DNA of 49,944 nucleotides from Peptoniphilaceae bacterium AM52-5BH (GTDB taxonomy: Bacteria > Bacillota > Clostridia > Tissierellales > Peptoniphilaceae): assembly GCA_027669155.1 (NCBI GenBank), contig JAQEDR010000020.1:1-49944 (forward strand), given 5' to 3'. Below the pieces are notes generated by a model, which saw only the letters and a list, made by a program, of their open reading frames with translations, made no database searches and was not told the DNA's origin. Positions 8,442 to 17,808 of this stretch are shown in pieces. How positions within the stretch are numbered: the first letter of the stretch is position 1; each line of letters starts with the position of its first letter. Both the position numbers and the translations under genes were made by a program.

Positions 8442-10562
8442 ATGATTCAGGTAATTAAAAGAGATGGCAGCAAAGCCAAATTTGAAAAAGATAAAATAGT
8501 AATAGCTATAGAAAAAGCAATGAAATCAGCAAGTGGAGTTTTTGTTGAAAATCAAGCTATGGATATAGCTAACGAAATAGAAAGTGAAGCCTTTGGAGAG
8601 GATGCTATTTCAATTTATAAGATAGAAGACATGGTATATTATAAATTGATAGACAGGAAAAATCCTGCCACAGCCAAGTCCTACGAGAGCTACAAGTCAG
8701 TCCAAGCCTATAAGAGAGAGCAAAATACATCAGATGAGGATATTTTAGGCTTATTAAATCAAACCAACATTGATGTAATGGATGAAAATTCCAACAAGAA
8801 CCCTATTATTGCATCTACTCAAAGAGATTTGATTGCAGGAGAAGTCGCAAAAGATATTGCTAAAAGAAAATTAATACCAATAGACCTAGTAGAAGCACAT
8901 AACTCTGGTGCCATACATATCCATGATCTGGACTATCTTATCCAGCCAATCTTTAATTGTTGCTTAGTAGATATGAAGGATATGCTCGATAATGGAACAG
9001 TTGTAAATGATAAGATGATTGAGACCCCAAAGTCCTTTCAGGTAGCTTGTAATGTAATGACACAAATTATAGCACAAATCGCAAGCAACCAGTATGGAGG
9101 TCAATCTATCAATATATCTTGCCTAAGTCCTTATCTAAAAAAATCTTACGATAAAAACCTAAAATTGAGTAGGTCTATCCTAGATGACGACGAAAAGGTA
9201 GTAGAAATGGCAGAAGCTTTAACTCAGAGGGATCTAGAAAGCGGTATTCAAACAATTCAATATCAGATAAATACCCTAATGACCAGCAATGGGCAATCTC
9301 CTTTTGTAACCTTGTTTATGCATACTGACGAGAATGATCCATATCTTTCAAGCACTGTAAAAATCATAGAAGAAATTCTTATACAAAGGATTAAGGGAAT
9401 CAAAAATGAGCAGGGAGTTTACGTAACGCCAGCCTTTCCTAAGTTAATCTATGTCCTAGATGAGAATAATGTTCACGAAGGTTCTAAATACTATAAGCTT
9501 ACTGAACTTGCAGCAAAATGTACTGCAAAAAGAATGTATCCGGATTATATTTCTGCCAAGAAAATGAGAGAAAACTACGAAGGAAATGTCTTCTCTCCTA
9601 TGGGGTGTAGGGCCTTCCTTCCTCCATATAAGGACGAAAATGGCAATTATAAGTTTGATGGAAGATTTAATATGGGAGTTGCTACAATAAATCTCCCACA
9701 AATTGGAATCCTAGCTGATGGAGATGAGGATAAGTTCTTTGAAATCCTAGATAAGAGACTAGATCTTATAAAGCAGGTTGGCTTACTAAGATACGAACAC
9801 CTATCCAAGGTAACAAGTGACTCTTCACCAATCCACTTTAGACATGGAGCTATAGCAAGACTTAAAAGACATAAGTCTATAAAACCACTTTTAGAAAATG
9901 GCTATGCCACAGTTACAATAGGATACATCGGAATCTATGAAGCAAGCATACTTACAACTGGGGAAAGCCACACAAGTAAGCGTGGCCATGACTTTGCTAT
10001 GAAAATCATGAAAGTTCTAAATGAGAAGAAGGAAGAATGGACGAAGGAATACGGTATTGCCTTCGCAGTATATGGTACTCCAGCAGAAAGCTTAACCCAT
10101 AGATTTGCTTCAATTGATAAGGAAAGATTTGGGAGTATAGAAAATGTAACCGACAAGGGTTACTATACAAACTCCTTCCACGTAGATGTTAGAGAGAAAA
10201 TTTCTGTCTTTGATAAGTTCGATTTCGAATCAGAATTTCAACAATTATCGACAGGAGGATGTATTTCTTATGCAGAAATCCCTAATATGACCAATAATAT
10301 TAACGCTGTAATGACCATGGTCAAATATATTTATGATCATATCCAATATGCAGAATTTAATACAAAGTCAGACTATTGTGCTGAGTGCGGCTTTGATGGA
10401 GAAATCCTTCTAGATGAAGATAATAATTGGTATTGTCCAAATTGTGGCAACAAGGACAGAAACACTCTTACTGTAGTAAGGAGAACCTGCGGATACCTAG
10501 GTGAAAACTTCTGGAATGAGGGAAGAACTAAAGAAATTAAAGCAAGGGTACTTCATATATGA
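8442..10562 (+). CDS. nrdD: Anaerobic (class III) ribonucleoside-triphosphate reductase
   Basis: This 706-residue oxygen-sensitive glycyl-radical enzyme makes dNTPs anaerobically. It begins with an ATP-cone domain (about residues 1-95, starting IQVIKRDGSKAKFEKDKI) for allosteric control. The catalytic barrel follows. A C-terminal zinc ribbon is formed by CAEC and CPNC (about 645-670). The glycyl-radical motif RTCGYLG is near residue 685. A GGAGG site precedes the start. The last 4 bp overlap nrdG (ATGA), so the two are translationally coupled. Two NrdR boxes control the promoter. Confidence 0.97.
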   Translation: MIQVIKRDGSKAKFEKDKIVIAIEKAMKSASGVFVENQAMDIANEIESEAFGEDAISIYKIEDMVYYKLIDRKNPATAKSYESYKSVQAYKREQNTSDEDILGLLNQTNIDVMDENSNKNPIIASTQRDLIAGEVAKDIAKRKLIPIDLVEAHNSGAIHIHDLDYLIQPIFNCCLVDMKDMLDNGTVVNDKMIETPKSFQVACNVMTQIIAQIASNQYGGQSINISCLSPYLKKSYDKNLKLSRSILDDDEKVVEMAEALTQRDLESGIQTIQYQINTLMTSNGQSPFVTLFMHTDENDPYLSSTVKIIEEILIQRIKGIKNEQGVYVTPAFPKLIYVLDENNVHEGSKYYKLTELAAKCTAKRMYPDYISAKKMRENYEGNVFSPMGCRAFLPPYKDENGNYKFDGRFNMGVATINLPQIGILADGDEDKFFEILDKRLDLIKQVGLLRYEHLSKVTSDSSPIHFRHGAIARLKRHKSIKPLLENGYATVTIGYIGIYEASILTTGESHTSKRGHDFAMKIMKVLNEKKEEWTKEYGIAFAVYGTPAESLTHRFASIDKERFGSIENVTDKGYYTNSFHVDVREKISVFDKFDFESEFQQLSTGGCISYAEIPNMTNNINAVMTMVKYIYDHIQYAEFNTKSDYCAECGFDGEILLDEDNNWYCPNCGNKDRNTLTVVRRTCGYLGENFWNEGRTKEIKARVLHI

Positions 10563-11059
10563 GATATGGGCAAATTAGAAAATATGACGTTGCCAATGGT
10601 CCTGGAATCAGGACCTCTTTTTTCCTATCAGGTTGCGATAGGAATTGTAAGAATTGCTTTAATAGGGATTATATGGATTTTAACTTTGGTAAAGAGTGGG
10701 ATGAAGCGGCCTTAAATCAAGTTATTTCCTATCTTAAGCTTGATGAAGTTGAAGGCCTTACAATTCTAGGAGGGGAGCCTTTTGAAAGTCCAGAGGGGCT
10801 TTTACAGGCCATAATCGATATAAGAAAACAAACAGATAAGTCCATTTGGGTTTATAGTGGATTTAAATTTGAAGTTTTAGAGAAGATGAAACTTTCAAGA
10901 CAAATCCTAGAGCAAATTGACGTCCTAGTCGATGGTGAGTTTATAGAAGAATATAAGGACTTGACCTTGGATTTTAGAGGATCCACCAATCAAAGAATAA
11001 TAGACGTACAGGCCTCCCTGAAATATAAAGATATTATCCTTATGGATGGGTATAAATAA
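10559..11059 (+). CDS. nrdG: Anaerobic ribonucleotide reductase activating protein
   Basis: This 166-residue radical SAM enzyme generates the glycyl radical on NrdD. The cluster-binding CX3CX2C is CDRNCKNC at about residues 26-33. The GGEPF motif near residue 80 (TILGGEPFESPEG) contacts SAM. Its length is typical of NrdG. The start overlaps the nrdD stop as ATGA, giving coupled synthesis of enzyme and activase. Confidence 0.96.
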   Translation: MRYGQIRKYDVANGPGIRTSFFLSGCDRNCKNCFNRDYMDFNFGKEWDEAALNQVISYLKLDEVEGLTILGGEPFESPEGLLQAIIDIRKQTDKSIWVYSGFKFEVLEKMKLSRQILEQIDVLVDGEFIEEYKDLTLDFRGSTNQRIIDVQASLKYKDIILMDGYK

Positions 11060-11076
11060 TACAAAGAGGAGGAATT

Positions 11077-11661
11077 ATGAATAAAAACAAAAAAATGAAA
11101 GGATTTTCAGCCATAATTGCAATAATCGCAATAGCTGTAATCTTATTAATAGCGATTGTTCCAACATACAACAATCTAGCTACATCAAGGGAAAATGTAA
11201 ACCAAGCTTATGCTCAAGTTCAAAATGTTGTACAAAGAAGGGCAGACCTTATACCTAACCTTGTAAATACTGTAAAAGGTTACACAAATCACGAGGAAGA
11301 TACTTTAACCAAAGTAACTAATGCAAGAGCTGGTGTACAAAATGCTAATAGTCCAGAAGAACTTGCAGAAGCTAACGAAGAGTTAACAAGAGCTGTAGGT
11401 GATATCAATGTCGTAGTAGAATCCTACCCAGAGCTTAAGGCAGATACTCAATTTGTTGCTTTGATGGATGAGCTTGCTGGTAGTGAAAATAGAATATCAG
11501 TTGAAAGAAAAAACTACAACGAAGCCTGCCAAGAATTTAATACTAAGCTAGTAAGATTTCCAACTAACATAATAGGAAAGATTACTGGATTCAAACAAGC
11601 AGAGTATTTCCAAGCTAGTGAAAGTGCCCAAGAAGCACCTACTGTAGATTTCAATAAATAG
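11077..11661 (+). CDS. LemA family membrane protein
   Basis: This 194-residue LemA-type protein has one N-terminal membrane segment (about residues 9-28, rich in Ile and Ala) and a helical bundle with the family pattern YNNLATSRENVNQAYAQVQN and RRADLIPNLVNTVKGY. LemA function is unknown, but the gene often pairs with a TPM-domain gene, as it does here (next gene, 8 bp away). A GAGGAGG site precedes it. It begins 17 bp after nrdG and may be partly co-transcribed with nrdDG. Confidence 0.93.
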   Translation: MNKNKKMKGFSAIIAIIAIAVILLIAIVPTYNNLATSRENVNQAYAQVQNVVQRRADLIPNLVNTVKGYTNHEEDTLTKVTNARAGVQNANSPEELAEANEELTRAVGDINVVVESYPELKADTQFVALMDELAGSENRISVERKNYNEACQEFNTKLVRFPTNIIGKITGFKQAEYFQASESAQEAPTVDFNK

Positions 11662-11669
11662 GAGATTTT

Positions 11670-12500
11670 ATGGAAAAGGCTAAAAGAATAAAATTAAATA
11701 TAATCATGCTGATTATCTTCTGCCTTTTTCCAACACTTGCTCGAGCAGATGATATATCCAGCAAGGTAAATGATTATTACTACGATGAACTTTCAATTTT
11801 AGATGAAAGTACTAAAGAAAATATCAAAAAAACCAATAGAGAGCTAGAAAGTAAGACTGGAGCTCAGATTGTAGTTCTGAGCCTCGATAATCCAGACGGA
11901 CTAGAGGGAATGGACTATGGGAGTGACTTATTTAATGAATTAAAACTCGGCGACAAGGTAAAAGATAATGGAGTCTTGATTTTATTTCTAGAGGATAAAA
12001 ATAAAGACCAAAGAGAAATTGCGATTATACCTGGATATGGTCTAGAAGGAATATTAAATGACGCCAAAGTTGGTAGAATAATAGACAACTTTATGTTAGA
12101 TTATTTTAAAAATGGCCAATACTCAAAGGGTATTAATGAAGGTTTCAATGCCGTAGTTAGTCAAGTTTTAAGCGAATACGATATCACTTTAGATGGTAAT
12201 TATGAAGCTTATCAAGAAAATCTAGAAGCTAGCGATGGAATTAGTATGTTTGAGATATTATTTATATTAGTAGTATTTATATTAATTTCAAACATGTTTA
12301 CTAGAATTAGTCGCGGACCTTCTTCGTATTATAGAGGAAGAAGGAGGAGAAACTACCCAGGTTGGTATGGTAGGAGCTTATGGAATGACAATGATGATGA
12401 TCCCTTCTCAGGTTGGTCGTCTGGTGGAGGATTCTCTGGAGGCGGCTTTTCCGGCGGAGGTGGAAGCACTGGTGGCGGAGGAGCTAGTAGAAAATTTTAA
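11670..12500 (+). CDS. TPM-domain (YgcG-like) membrane protein
   Basis: This 276-residue protein has a signal peptide (about residues 1-26, ending LARA). An extracellular TPM domain (about 35-165) carries family stretches such as TGAQIVVLSLDN, NGVLILF and GYGLEGILNDAKVGRI. One membrane helix (about 193-210) and an Arg/Tyr-rich segment come next. The tail is a low-complexity Gly/Ser repeat (GGGFSGGGFSGGGGSTGGGG), typical of the family. The LemA-TPM pairing is conserved in many bacteria; the joint role is not established. A bidirectional terminator follows. Confidence 0.9.
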   Translation: MEKAKRIKLNIIMLIIFCLFPTLARADDISSKVNDYYYDELSILDESTKENIKKTNRELESKTGAQIVVLSLDNPDGLEGMDYGSDLFNELKLGDKVKDNGVLILFLEDKNKDQREIAIIPGYGLEGILNDAKVGRIIDNFMLDYFKNGQYSKGINEGFNAVVSQVLSEYDITLDGNYEAYQENLEASDGISMFEILFILVVFILISNMFTRISRGPSSYYRGRRRRNYPGWYGRSLWNDNDDDPFSGWSSGGGFSGGGFSGGGGSTGGGGASRKF

Positions 12501-12503
12501 TTT

Positions 12504-12550
12504 AAAAGGAGTTTGCTTTGTTATATAAGAATGCAAACTCCTTTTTCTTT
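12504..12550. terminator. Bidirectional terminator between the TPM gene and folT
   Basis: AAAAGGAGTTTGC and GCAAACTCCTTTT are perfectly complementary 13-base arms around a 16-base loop, with T-rich tails in both directions. It serves two convergent genes. Confidence 0.9.
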
Positions 12551-13064
12551 ATTTCATTTTTGGTATTAGTCTTTCATAGATTAATAAAAGCAATATATAA
12601 TTTATAATAGCATCTGGTATGACTTTAATAGCCCTGCCTGCAAGAAGAACCTTGTAAGGAGTTCCATAAAGTTGTGTCAACCATAAAGGTGTCAACAAAC
12701 CATGGTTAATCCCATATACAAAAATTATAACAAGAAGAATCAAGACTTTATTGGAAATGTCTTTTTTCTTGCCAAACATAAATATAAGGCCAGGCACCAT
12801 TCCTGTTAAAATAGCTCCTAATGTAAAGCCAGGATGATAAGCTCCTCCCAAATTAATCATAATTCCTATTAGGTCAGCTGCAAGTCCCGATAGGGCTCCA
12901 AGCAATGGACCAAATAGTATTCCTGAAAGCATAAGAGGTAGGGTACCAAAAGATATTTTTATATCTTGTGTAAGCTGGATACCTAATATCCTCGATAAAA
13001 TTATGCTTAGTGCTGTTAACATCGCTGCCTTAACTAAATTATTAATTAGTATTTTATTTTTCAT
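12549..13064 (-). CDS. folT: Folate-family ECF transporter S component (FolT)
   Basis: This 171-residue, highly hydrophobic protein has about five to six membrane helices. The N-terminal MKNKILINNLVKAAMLTALS and the motifs FGTLPLMLSGILFGPLLGALSG and YHPGFTLGAIL fit the folate-specific S components of energy-coupling factor transporters. It would bind folate outside the cell and dock on a shared EcfA-A'-T module, which is not in this window. The upstream tetrahydrofolate riboswitch is strong independent support for the substrate. Confidence 0.93.
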   Translation of the reverse strand: MKNKILINNLVKAAMLTALSIILSRILGIQLTQDIKISFGTLPLMLSGILFGPLLGALSGLAADLIGIMINLGGAYHPGFTLGAILTGMVPGLIFMFGKKKDISNKVLILLVIIFVYGINHGLLTPLWLTQLYGTPYKVLLAGRAIKVIPDAIINYILLLLIYERLIPKMK

Positions 13065-13076
13065 AAATCCCCTTTC

Positions 13077-13175
13077 TATCAGAGGTCAGCGGTTGCGATA
13101 AAGAATCATGCATTCGCTTCGTTTAAGAACGACAACCCATTTCTTAACACTTAATGCTCTTTATCTACTCTGATA
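13077..13175 (-). ncRNA. Tetrahydrofolate (THF) riboswitch controlling folT
   Basis: Read on the minus strand, this 99-base leader has the conserved THF-riboswitch words AGAGTAGAT, CATTAAGTG, GGGTTGTCGT, ACGAAGCG and GCAACCGCT in order. All helices can be drawn: P1 TATCAGAG with CTCTGATA, P2 GATAAAGA with TCTTTATC, P3 GCATT with AATGC, and the internal TTAAGAA with TTCTTAA. P1 ends only a few bases before the AAAGGGG ribosome site of folT. Ligand binding would therefore most simply reduce translation initiation, since no terminator hairpin is seen. Confidence 0.94.
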
Positions 13176-13180
13176 ATACT

Positions 13181-13186
13181 ATTATA
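13181..13186 (-). promoter_or_regulatory. -10 element of the folT promoter
   Basis: TATAAT on the minus strand lies 5-6 bases before the first base of the riboswitch P1 helix, so transcription would begin at the riboswitch. No good -35 box is visible at the usual distance. Confidence 0.55.
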
Positions 13187-13220
13187 AACTAAATAGCTAA
13201 AAAATAGAAGGGGCTTTATT

Positions 13221-13973
13221 TTATTTATTATTTATAATAAATCCTTGTCTTTCTAATGTTTCGAACATCTTGCCACGATTTTTAATAAGAGATCCTTGTT
13301 TTTTAGGAATTTGTAGGGAGAAGGAATCACTTCTTCTATTAGCATCTCTAAGATCGTAATAAGTGGTCATTTCCTTATCGTAATCTTTAATCTTCTCATT
13401 ATAATTATCAAAAACCTTATAAGAATTTTCGAAGGCCTTAAGCTCTATCGGCATTCTTGGCTTAAGCTGTGGATTTTGGTTAGGGTAGCCAAAGCCAAGT
13501 CCTACAGCTGGATAGGTAAGTTTAGGAAGATTTAGTAAGTCTATAACCCTTTGAGTGTCGTTGTGGATATTTCCAAAATAATTTGTTCCAAGTCCCAAGG
13601 ACTCGCATGCAACAACGACATTTTGAACTCCAATAATAGCATCTGTAAAAGCTTGAATAAACTTATCAAAGCTAATCATTTCGTCGTTTTCAACTCCATT
13701 TTCCTTAGCTATAGAGTAATTCCTATATAGATCAGCTACGAAAATCCATAACTCTGGTGCCCTTCTCATATATTCTTGATTACCATTATCTGCTAGTTGA
13801 TCTTTGATATTTTGATCAGTAATTCTAACTATTGAAAATATCTGCATGCCGTTAGATGATGCTGAATGATTTGCTACATCTAATAATTTATTTATCATTT
13901 TATCATCTATTTTTTTATCCCTAAATTCTCGTATAGTCCTATGATTTAAGGCTAAATTAATTGTATCTTTCAT
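13221..13973 (-). CDS. Nitroreductase family FMN oxidoreductase
   Basis: This 250-residue flavin reductase belongs to the NfsA/FRP branch of nitroreductases, which use NADPH to reduce nitro compounds, flavins or quinones. The N-terminal HRTIREFRDKKID and HSASSNGMQIFSIVRI match the FMN-phosphate and ribityl-binding signatures. GLGTNYFGNIHND and PAVGLGFGYPNQ match later conserved blocks, and the tail (ERQGFIINNK) is typical. Its physiological substrate is unknown. It is divergent from the nuclease-helicase gene with a 62 bp gap. Confidence 0.92.
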   Translation of the reverse strand: MKDTINLALNHRTIREFRDKKIDDKMINKLLDVANHSASSNGMQIFSIVRITDQNIKDQLADNGNQEYMRRAPELWIFVADLYRNYSIAKENGVENDEMISFDKFIQAFTDAIIGVQNVVVACESLGLGTNYFGNIHNDTQRVIDLLNLPKLTYPAVGLGFGYPNQNPQLKPRMPIELKAFENSYKVFDNYNEKIKDYDKEMTTYYDLRDANRRSDSFSLQIPKKQGSLIKNRGKMFETLERQGFIINNK

Positions 13974-14035
13974 AATAGCTCCTTTCTTCTTTCTAAACTT
14001 ATACCCAATATGTTATAATTTAGCTAGGTGATAAT

Positions 14036-16378
14036 ATGTTAGTTAAAATATCTGTAAGAAACTTAATAGAATTTGTAATGCGTTCAGGCGATATAGATAA
14101 TACCTTCAGGGATAATACAAGGATGATTGAAGGAATAAGGGCCCATCAAAAGATCCAGAAGTCTTACGGTCTTAATTACAACAAGGAATATTCACTTAAG
14201 AACTTAACAAGTATTTCTGGAATCGACTTTCAAGTTGAAGGAAGAGCTGATGGTCTAATTAAGGATAAGAATTCTTACACAATTGATGAGATTAAATCTA
14301 CTAAGAGAAATCTTGAAGAGATAGATGATAAACATAAACTTCACTGGGCCCAGGCAAAATGTTATGCTTATTTCTTTGCTATAGATAAGGATTTAGATGA
14401 GATAAATATAAGCCTAACTTATGTATCTACAGAAAATTATAAGACTAAGATTTTTAAAAAAACATTTACAAGAGAAGAGCTTGAGATATTTTACATAGAT
14501 TTATTAAAAAAATATATAGACTTCTCTAAAATTATCACAAAAAACTTAGAAGAAAGAAATACCAGCTCAAAGTCATTGACCTTTCCCTACGAAGAATATA
14601 GGAAGGGGCAGAGGAAGATGGCTGTGGCCGTGTACACTGCGATTCTTAAGGGAAGAAATCTCTTTGTAGATGCTCCTACAGGAATAGGAAAGACCATCTC
14701 ATCTATTTTTCCATCAATAAAATCTATTGGAGAAGACTTATCAGATAAGATATTTTACCTAACGGCCAAGACTACAACTGGAAAAGAAGCTATCAAATCC
14801 CTTAAGCTACTGGAAGAAAATGGACTTAAGATAAGGGCCTTACAAATCACATCTAAGGATAGAATCTGCCTTAATGATGAAGTTAGATGCAATCCTGATG
14901 ATTGTCCCTTTGCTAAGGGTCACTTTGATAGGGTAAATGACGCTTTAAAAGATATTTTAACTAAAGAAACTATAATGGATTATGATATTATAACTTCCTA
15001 CGCCGAAAGATACAGGGTTTGCCCTTTAGAGTTTGAGTTTGATATAGCAAGCTACGCAGACTTTATAATTTGTGATTACAACTATGTCTTTGATCCTACA
15101 GTATTTCTTAGGAGATTTTTTGAAGAAATCTCAGCACGTTATATATTTTTAATAGACGAAGCTCACAATCTCCTAGATAGGGCAAGAGATATGTACTCCT
15201 TTTCTTTTAGAGATAGTGAATTCAAAGAATTAAGGGCTTGTTTTAATATTAATAAGCACAAGAAAATAATTAAAGTATTGGATGAAGTTCTCCTGAATTT
15301 TGAAAATAATTATGATAAATATGGCAAAAAGCTACACTATTATACGAAAAATCACATAGATAGCTTTGATAAGATATTACTCGAGCTAGCTAAAAAATTG
15401 GAGAAATTCTTAATAGAAGAAAAAGACGACAGGAATTATGATTATGTCCTGGAGATGTATTTTAATATCAATTCATATCTTAAGATTTCCGATTATTTTA
15501 TGGAAGGCTTCTACAATGTTATTAGCTTCGATGAAAAAAATGAAGATAAAATATTTGAGATTAAGTGCGTAGATCCATCCTATATCCTAAAGAAAAAATA
15601 TGATTATGCAAGATCTACTATATTTTTTTCTGCAACTCTTTCTCCAATGCCTTTCTTCATGGATATGTTGGGTGCAAAGGAAAGCCTCAAATTACGACTT
15701 GATATGCCATTTTCATCAGAAAACTTACTCATATTACAAAAATCAATAAGCACTCGTTACAGGGATAGGTCCAGAAATGTTTCTTTAATATCGGATCTAA
15801 TAAATGATTTTATAAGTAGTAAAAATGGTAATTATTTTATATTTTTCCCATCATTTTCTTATCTAGAAGCCGTAGCAGGAGACTACAGTGTAAGATATAG
15901 CGATGATATCTTAATTCAAGATAGGGCTATGAGCCAGATTGACAGAAATAAATTTATTAAAAAGTTTACAGAAGAAAGTAAGGAAGTAGCCTTTGTTGTT
16001 CTTGGGGGAATCTTTTCTGAAGGGGTGGATCTAATAGGAGATAGACTTATTGGATCTATGATTATTTCTGTTGGTATGCCAGGAGTATCTTTTTATAGGA
16101 ATCTCATAAAGGAACATTTTGATAGGGAAGGCTTAAGTGGATTTGATTATTCTTATACCTATCCTGGAATTAACAAGGTGTTTCAAGCTGCTGGAAGAGT
16201 CATAAGAAGCGAGGATGATAGGGGTATAATCTATCTTGTTGACGATAGATATAGCTGGAATCAATACCAAATGCTTTTTCCTAAACATTGGAATAGTATA
16301 AAATATTTAAATCAATCTGAAGAACTAAAAAATATAACAGATAAATTTTGGAGTGAAAATGAGAAAAAAAGCGATTAA
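14036..16378 (+). CDS. DinG/XPD-type Fe-S helicase with N-terminal PD-(D/E)XK nuclease-like domain
   Basis: This 780-residue protein fuses a Cas4/RecB-like nuclease domain (about residues 1-175) to a superfamily 2 helicase. The nuclease motif is GRADGL, then DEIKST about 20 residues later. The helicase shows Walker A APTGIGKT and Walker B LIDEAHN. Four cysteines between them (RICLND, VRCNPDDC, RVCPLE) are placed to bind the XPD-type 4Fe-4S cluster. The C-terminal half has helicase motifs VLGGIFSEGVDL and QAAGRVIRS. It probably acts in DNA repair or removal of nucleic acid structures. The TATAAT at 14014 is a likely -10, and AGGTG is the ribosome site. It overlaps rlmD. Confidence 0.9.
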   Translation: MLVKISVRNLIEFVMRSGDIDNTFRDNTRMIEGIRAHQKIQKSYGLNYNKEYSLKNLTSISGIDFQVEGRADGLIKDKNSYTIDEIKSTKRNLEEIDDKHKLHWAQAKCYAYFFAIDKDLDEINISLTYVSTENYKTKIFKKTFTREELEIFYIDLLKKYIDFSKIITKNLEERNTSSKSLTFPYEEYRKGQRKMAVAVYTAILKGRNLFVDAPTGIGKTISSIFPSIKSIGEDLSDKIFYLTAKTTTGKEAIKSLKLLEENGLKIRALQITSKDRICLNDEVRCNPDDCPFAKGHFDRVNDALKDILTKETIMDYDIITSYAERYRVCPLEFEFDIASYADFIICDYNYVFDPTVFLRRFFEEISARYIFLIDEAHNLLDRARDMYSFSFRDSEFKELRACFNINKHKKIIKVLDEVLLNFENNYDKYGKKLHYYTKNHIDSFDKILLELAKKLEKFLIEEKDDRNYDYVLEMYFNINSYLKISDYFMEGFYNVISFDEKNEDKIFEIKCVDPSYILKKKYDYARSTIFFSATLSPMPFFMDMLGAKESLKLRLDMPFSSENLLILQKSISTRYRDRSRNVSLISDLINDFISSKNGNYFIFFPSFSYLEAVAGDYSVRYSDDILIQDRAMSQIDRNKFIKKFTEESKEVAFVVLGGIFSEGVDLIGDRLIGSMIISVGMPGVSFYRNLIKEHFDREGLSGFDYSYTYPGINKVFQAAGRVIRSEDDRGIIYLVDDRYSWNQYQMLFPKHWNSIKYLNQSEELKNITDKFWSENEKKSD

Positions 16379-17732
16379 AGAAATTAAAATAGAAAAAATG
16401 AAATACCCTAATATTAGCCAAGGATACGATGAAGATGGAAACTTGGTAGAATTTAAGGGAGGTTTGTTAGGACAAACTGTAAAAGTAAAAGCAAAAAAGA
16501 AAAGTAAGGATAAGATAAAGGCTAAGCTAATTGAGACAATTGAAAAATCAGACTTAGAAAACTCTAGTAAAACTTGCGATAACCCTGACATTTGTGGAGG
16601 TTGCGCTTACCAGAAGCTAGCCTATGAGACTGAACTAATGCTAAAAGTGGATATGATTAAAAATCTATTTAAGGATAACTCTATAGAGTATTCAGGAGAC
16701 ATTAAAATAAATCAGTCTCCTGAAATTAAAGCCTATAGAAATAAAATGGAATATACTTTTGGCGATAGCGAAAAGGGAGGAGACCTTGTCTTAGGACTTC
16801 ATAGACAAAACAGATTCTATGAAATTGTAGATACGACAAATTGTAATATCATCGATGAAGACTTTAACACTATAAGAGAAAGCGTACAGACCTATTTTAG
16901 AGAAAAGAAAGCAGATTTTTACCACAAAAGAACGAAAGAAGGACTTTTGAGACACTTAGTAATTAGGAAAGCCCATAGGACTGGAGAAATTATGGTAATC
17001 CTCGTTACTACGAGTGATGAAAGCTTTGATAGTTTGAGAATTAATCTATTTTTAAATAAACTCCTATCAATTGACCTAATAGGAAAAATCGTATCAGTCT
17101 ACCATGTTATAAACGATTCGCCAGCGGATGCAGTAGTAGTGGAAAAGCTCAATTTAATATATGGAAAAGAATTCATAAGAGAAGAAATGCTTGGATTATC
17201 TTTTAATATCTCTCCATTCTCCTTCTTCCAACCTAATATATACACAGCAGAGAAACTCTATCAAAAGGCCTTCGACCTTGCAAAAATAGATCAAAATATG
17301 GACGTCCTTGATCTTTATTCTGGAACAGGGACAATAACTCAAGTAATGGCCCAAAGAGCAAGGAATGCTACAGGTATTGAAATAGTAGAAGAGGCCGTAG
17401 ATAAGGCTTGGGAGAATGCTAGAATAAACGAGATAGATAATATTAATTTCTTGTGTGGAGATGTTTTAGAAGAGATAGAAAAGGTAGGAAATAAGTATGA
17501 CGTGGTTATTCTAGACCCACCAAGAGCAGGAATTAGCCCAAAATCTCTCGATAAAATACTAAAAATAGATACAGAGAAATTTATTTACATTTCCTGCAAT
17601 CCAAAAACACAAGTAGAAAACTTAAAAGAATTTATAAAACAAGGTTTCGAAATAAAAGATTACGAAATTTACGATCAATTCCCAAAATCCATCCATTTAG
17701 AAGCAATAGCTTTATTGACTAGGAATAAATAG
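16359..17732 (+). CDS. rlmD: 23S rRNA (uracil-C5)-methyltransferase RlmD/RlmCD
   Basis: This 457-residue SAM-dependent enzyme methylates uracil C5 in 23S rRNA (U1939, and in Gram-positives often also U747). It shows an N-terminal TRAM domain (about residues 1-60). The Fe-S cysteines follow as CDNPDICGGC plus a later Cys (DTTNC). The C-terminal methyltransferase has LDLYSGTGT for SAM binding, LDPPRAG, and the catalytic Cys in ISCNP. I start at ATG 16359, which has GGAG at the right distance, not at the GTG at 16353 that overlaps that site. It overlaps the helicase gene by 20 bp. Confidence 0.94.
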   Translation: MRKKAIKEIKIEKMKYPNISQGYDEDGNLVEFKGGLLGQTVKVKAKKKSKDKIKAKLIETIEKSDLENSSKTCDNPDICGGCAYQKLAYETELMLKVDMIKNLFKDNSIEYSGDIKINQSPEIKAYRNKMEYTFGDSEKGGDLVLGLHRQNRFYEIVDTTNCNIIDEDFNTIRESVQTYFREKKADFYHKRTKEGLLRHLVIRKAHRTGEIMVILVTTSDESFDSLRINLFLNKLLSIDLIGKIVSVYHVINDSPADAVVVEKLNLIYGKEFIREEMLGLSFNISPFSFFQPNIYTAEKLYQKAFDLAKIDQNMDVLDLYSGTGTITQVMAQRARNATGIEIVEEAVDKAWENARINEIDNINFLCGDVLEEIEKVGNKYDVVILDPPRAGISPKSLDKILKIDTEKFIYISCNPKTQVENLKEFIKQGFEIKDYEIYDQFPKSIHLEAIALLTRNK

Positions 17733-17808
17733 AACTTAATTTGTATTAAAATATTAATTTCCTTAAATTAAATTAGAGTTATTATTAAAAATACTCAAGG
17801 AGCACATA

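Noticed and set aside
14036..14560. Cas4-like region as a sign of a CRISPR system
   Set aside because: No repeats, cas1, cas2 or effector genes are seen, and the domain is fused to a helicase.
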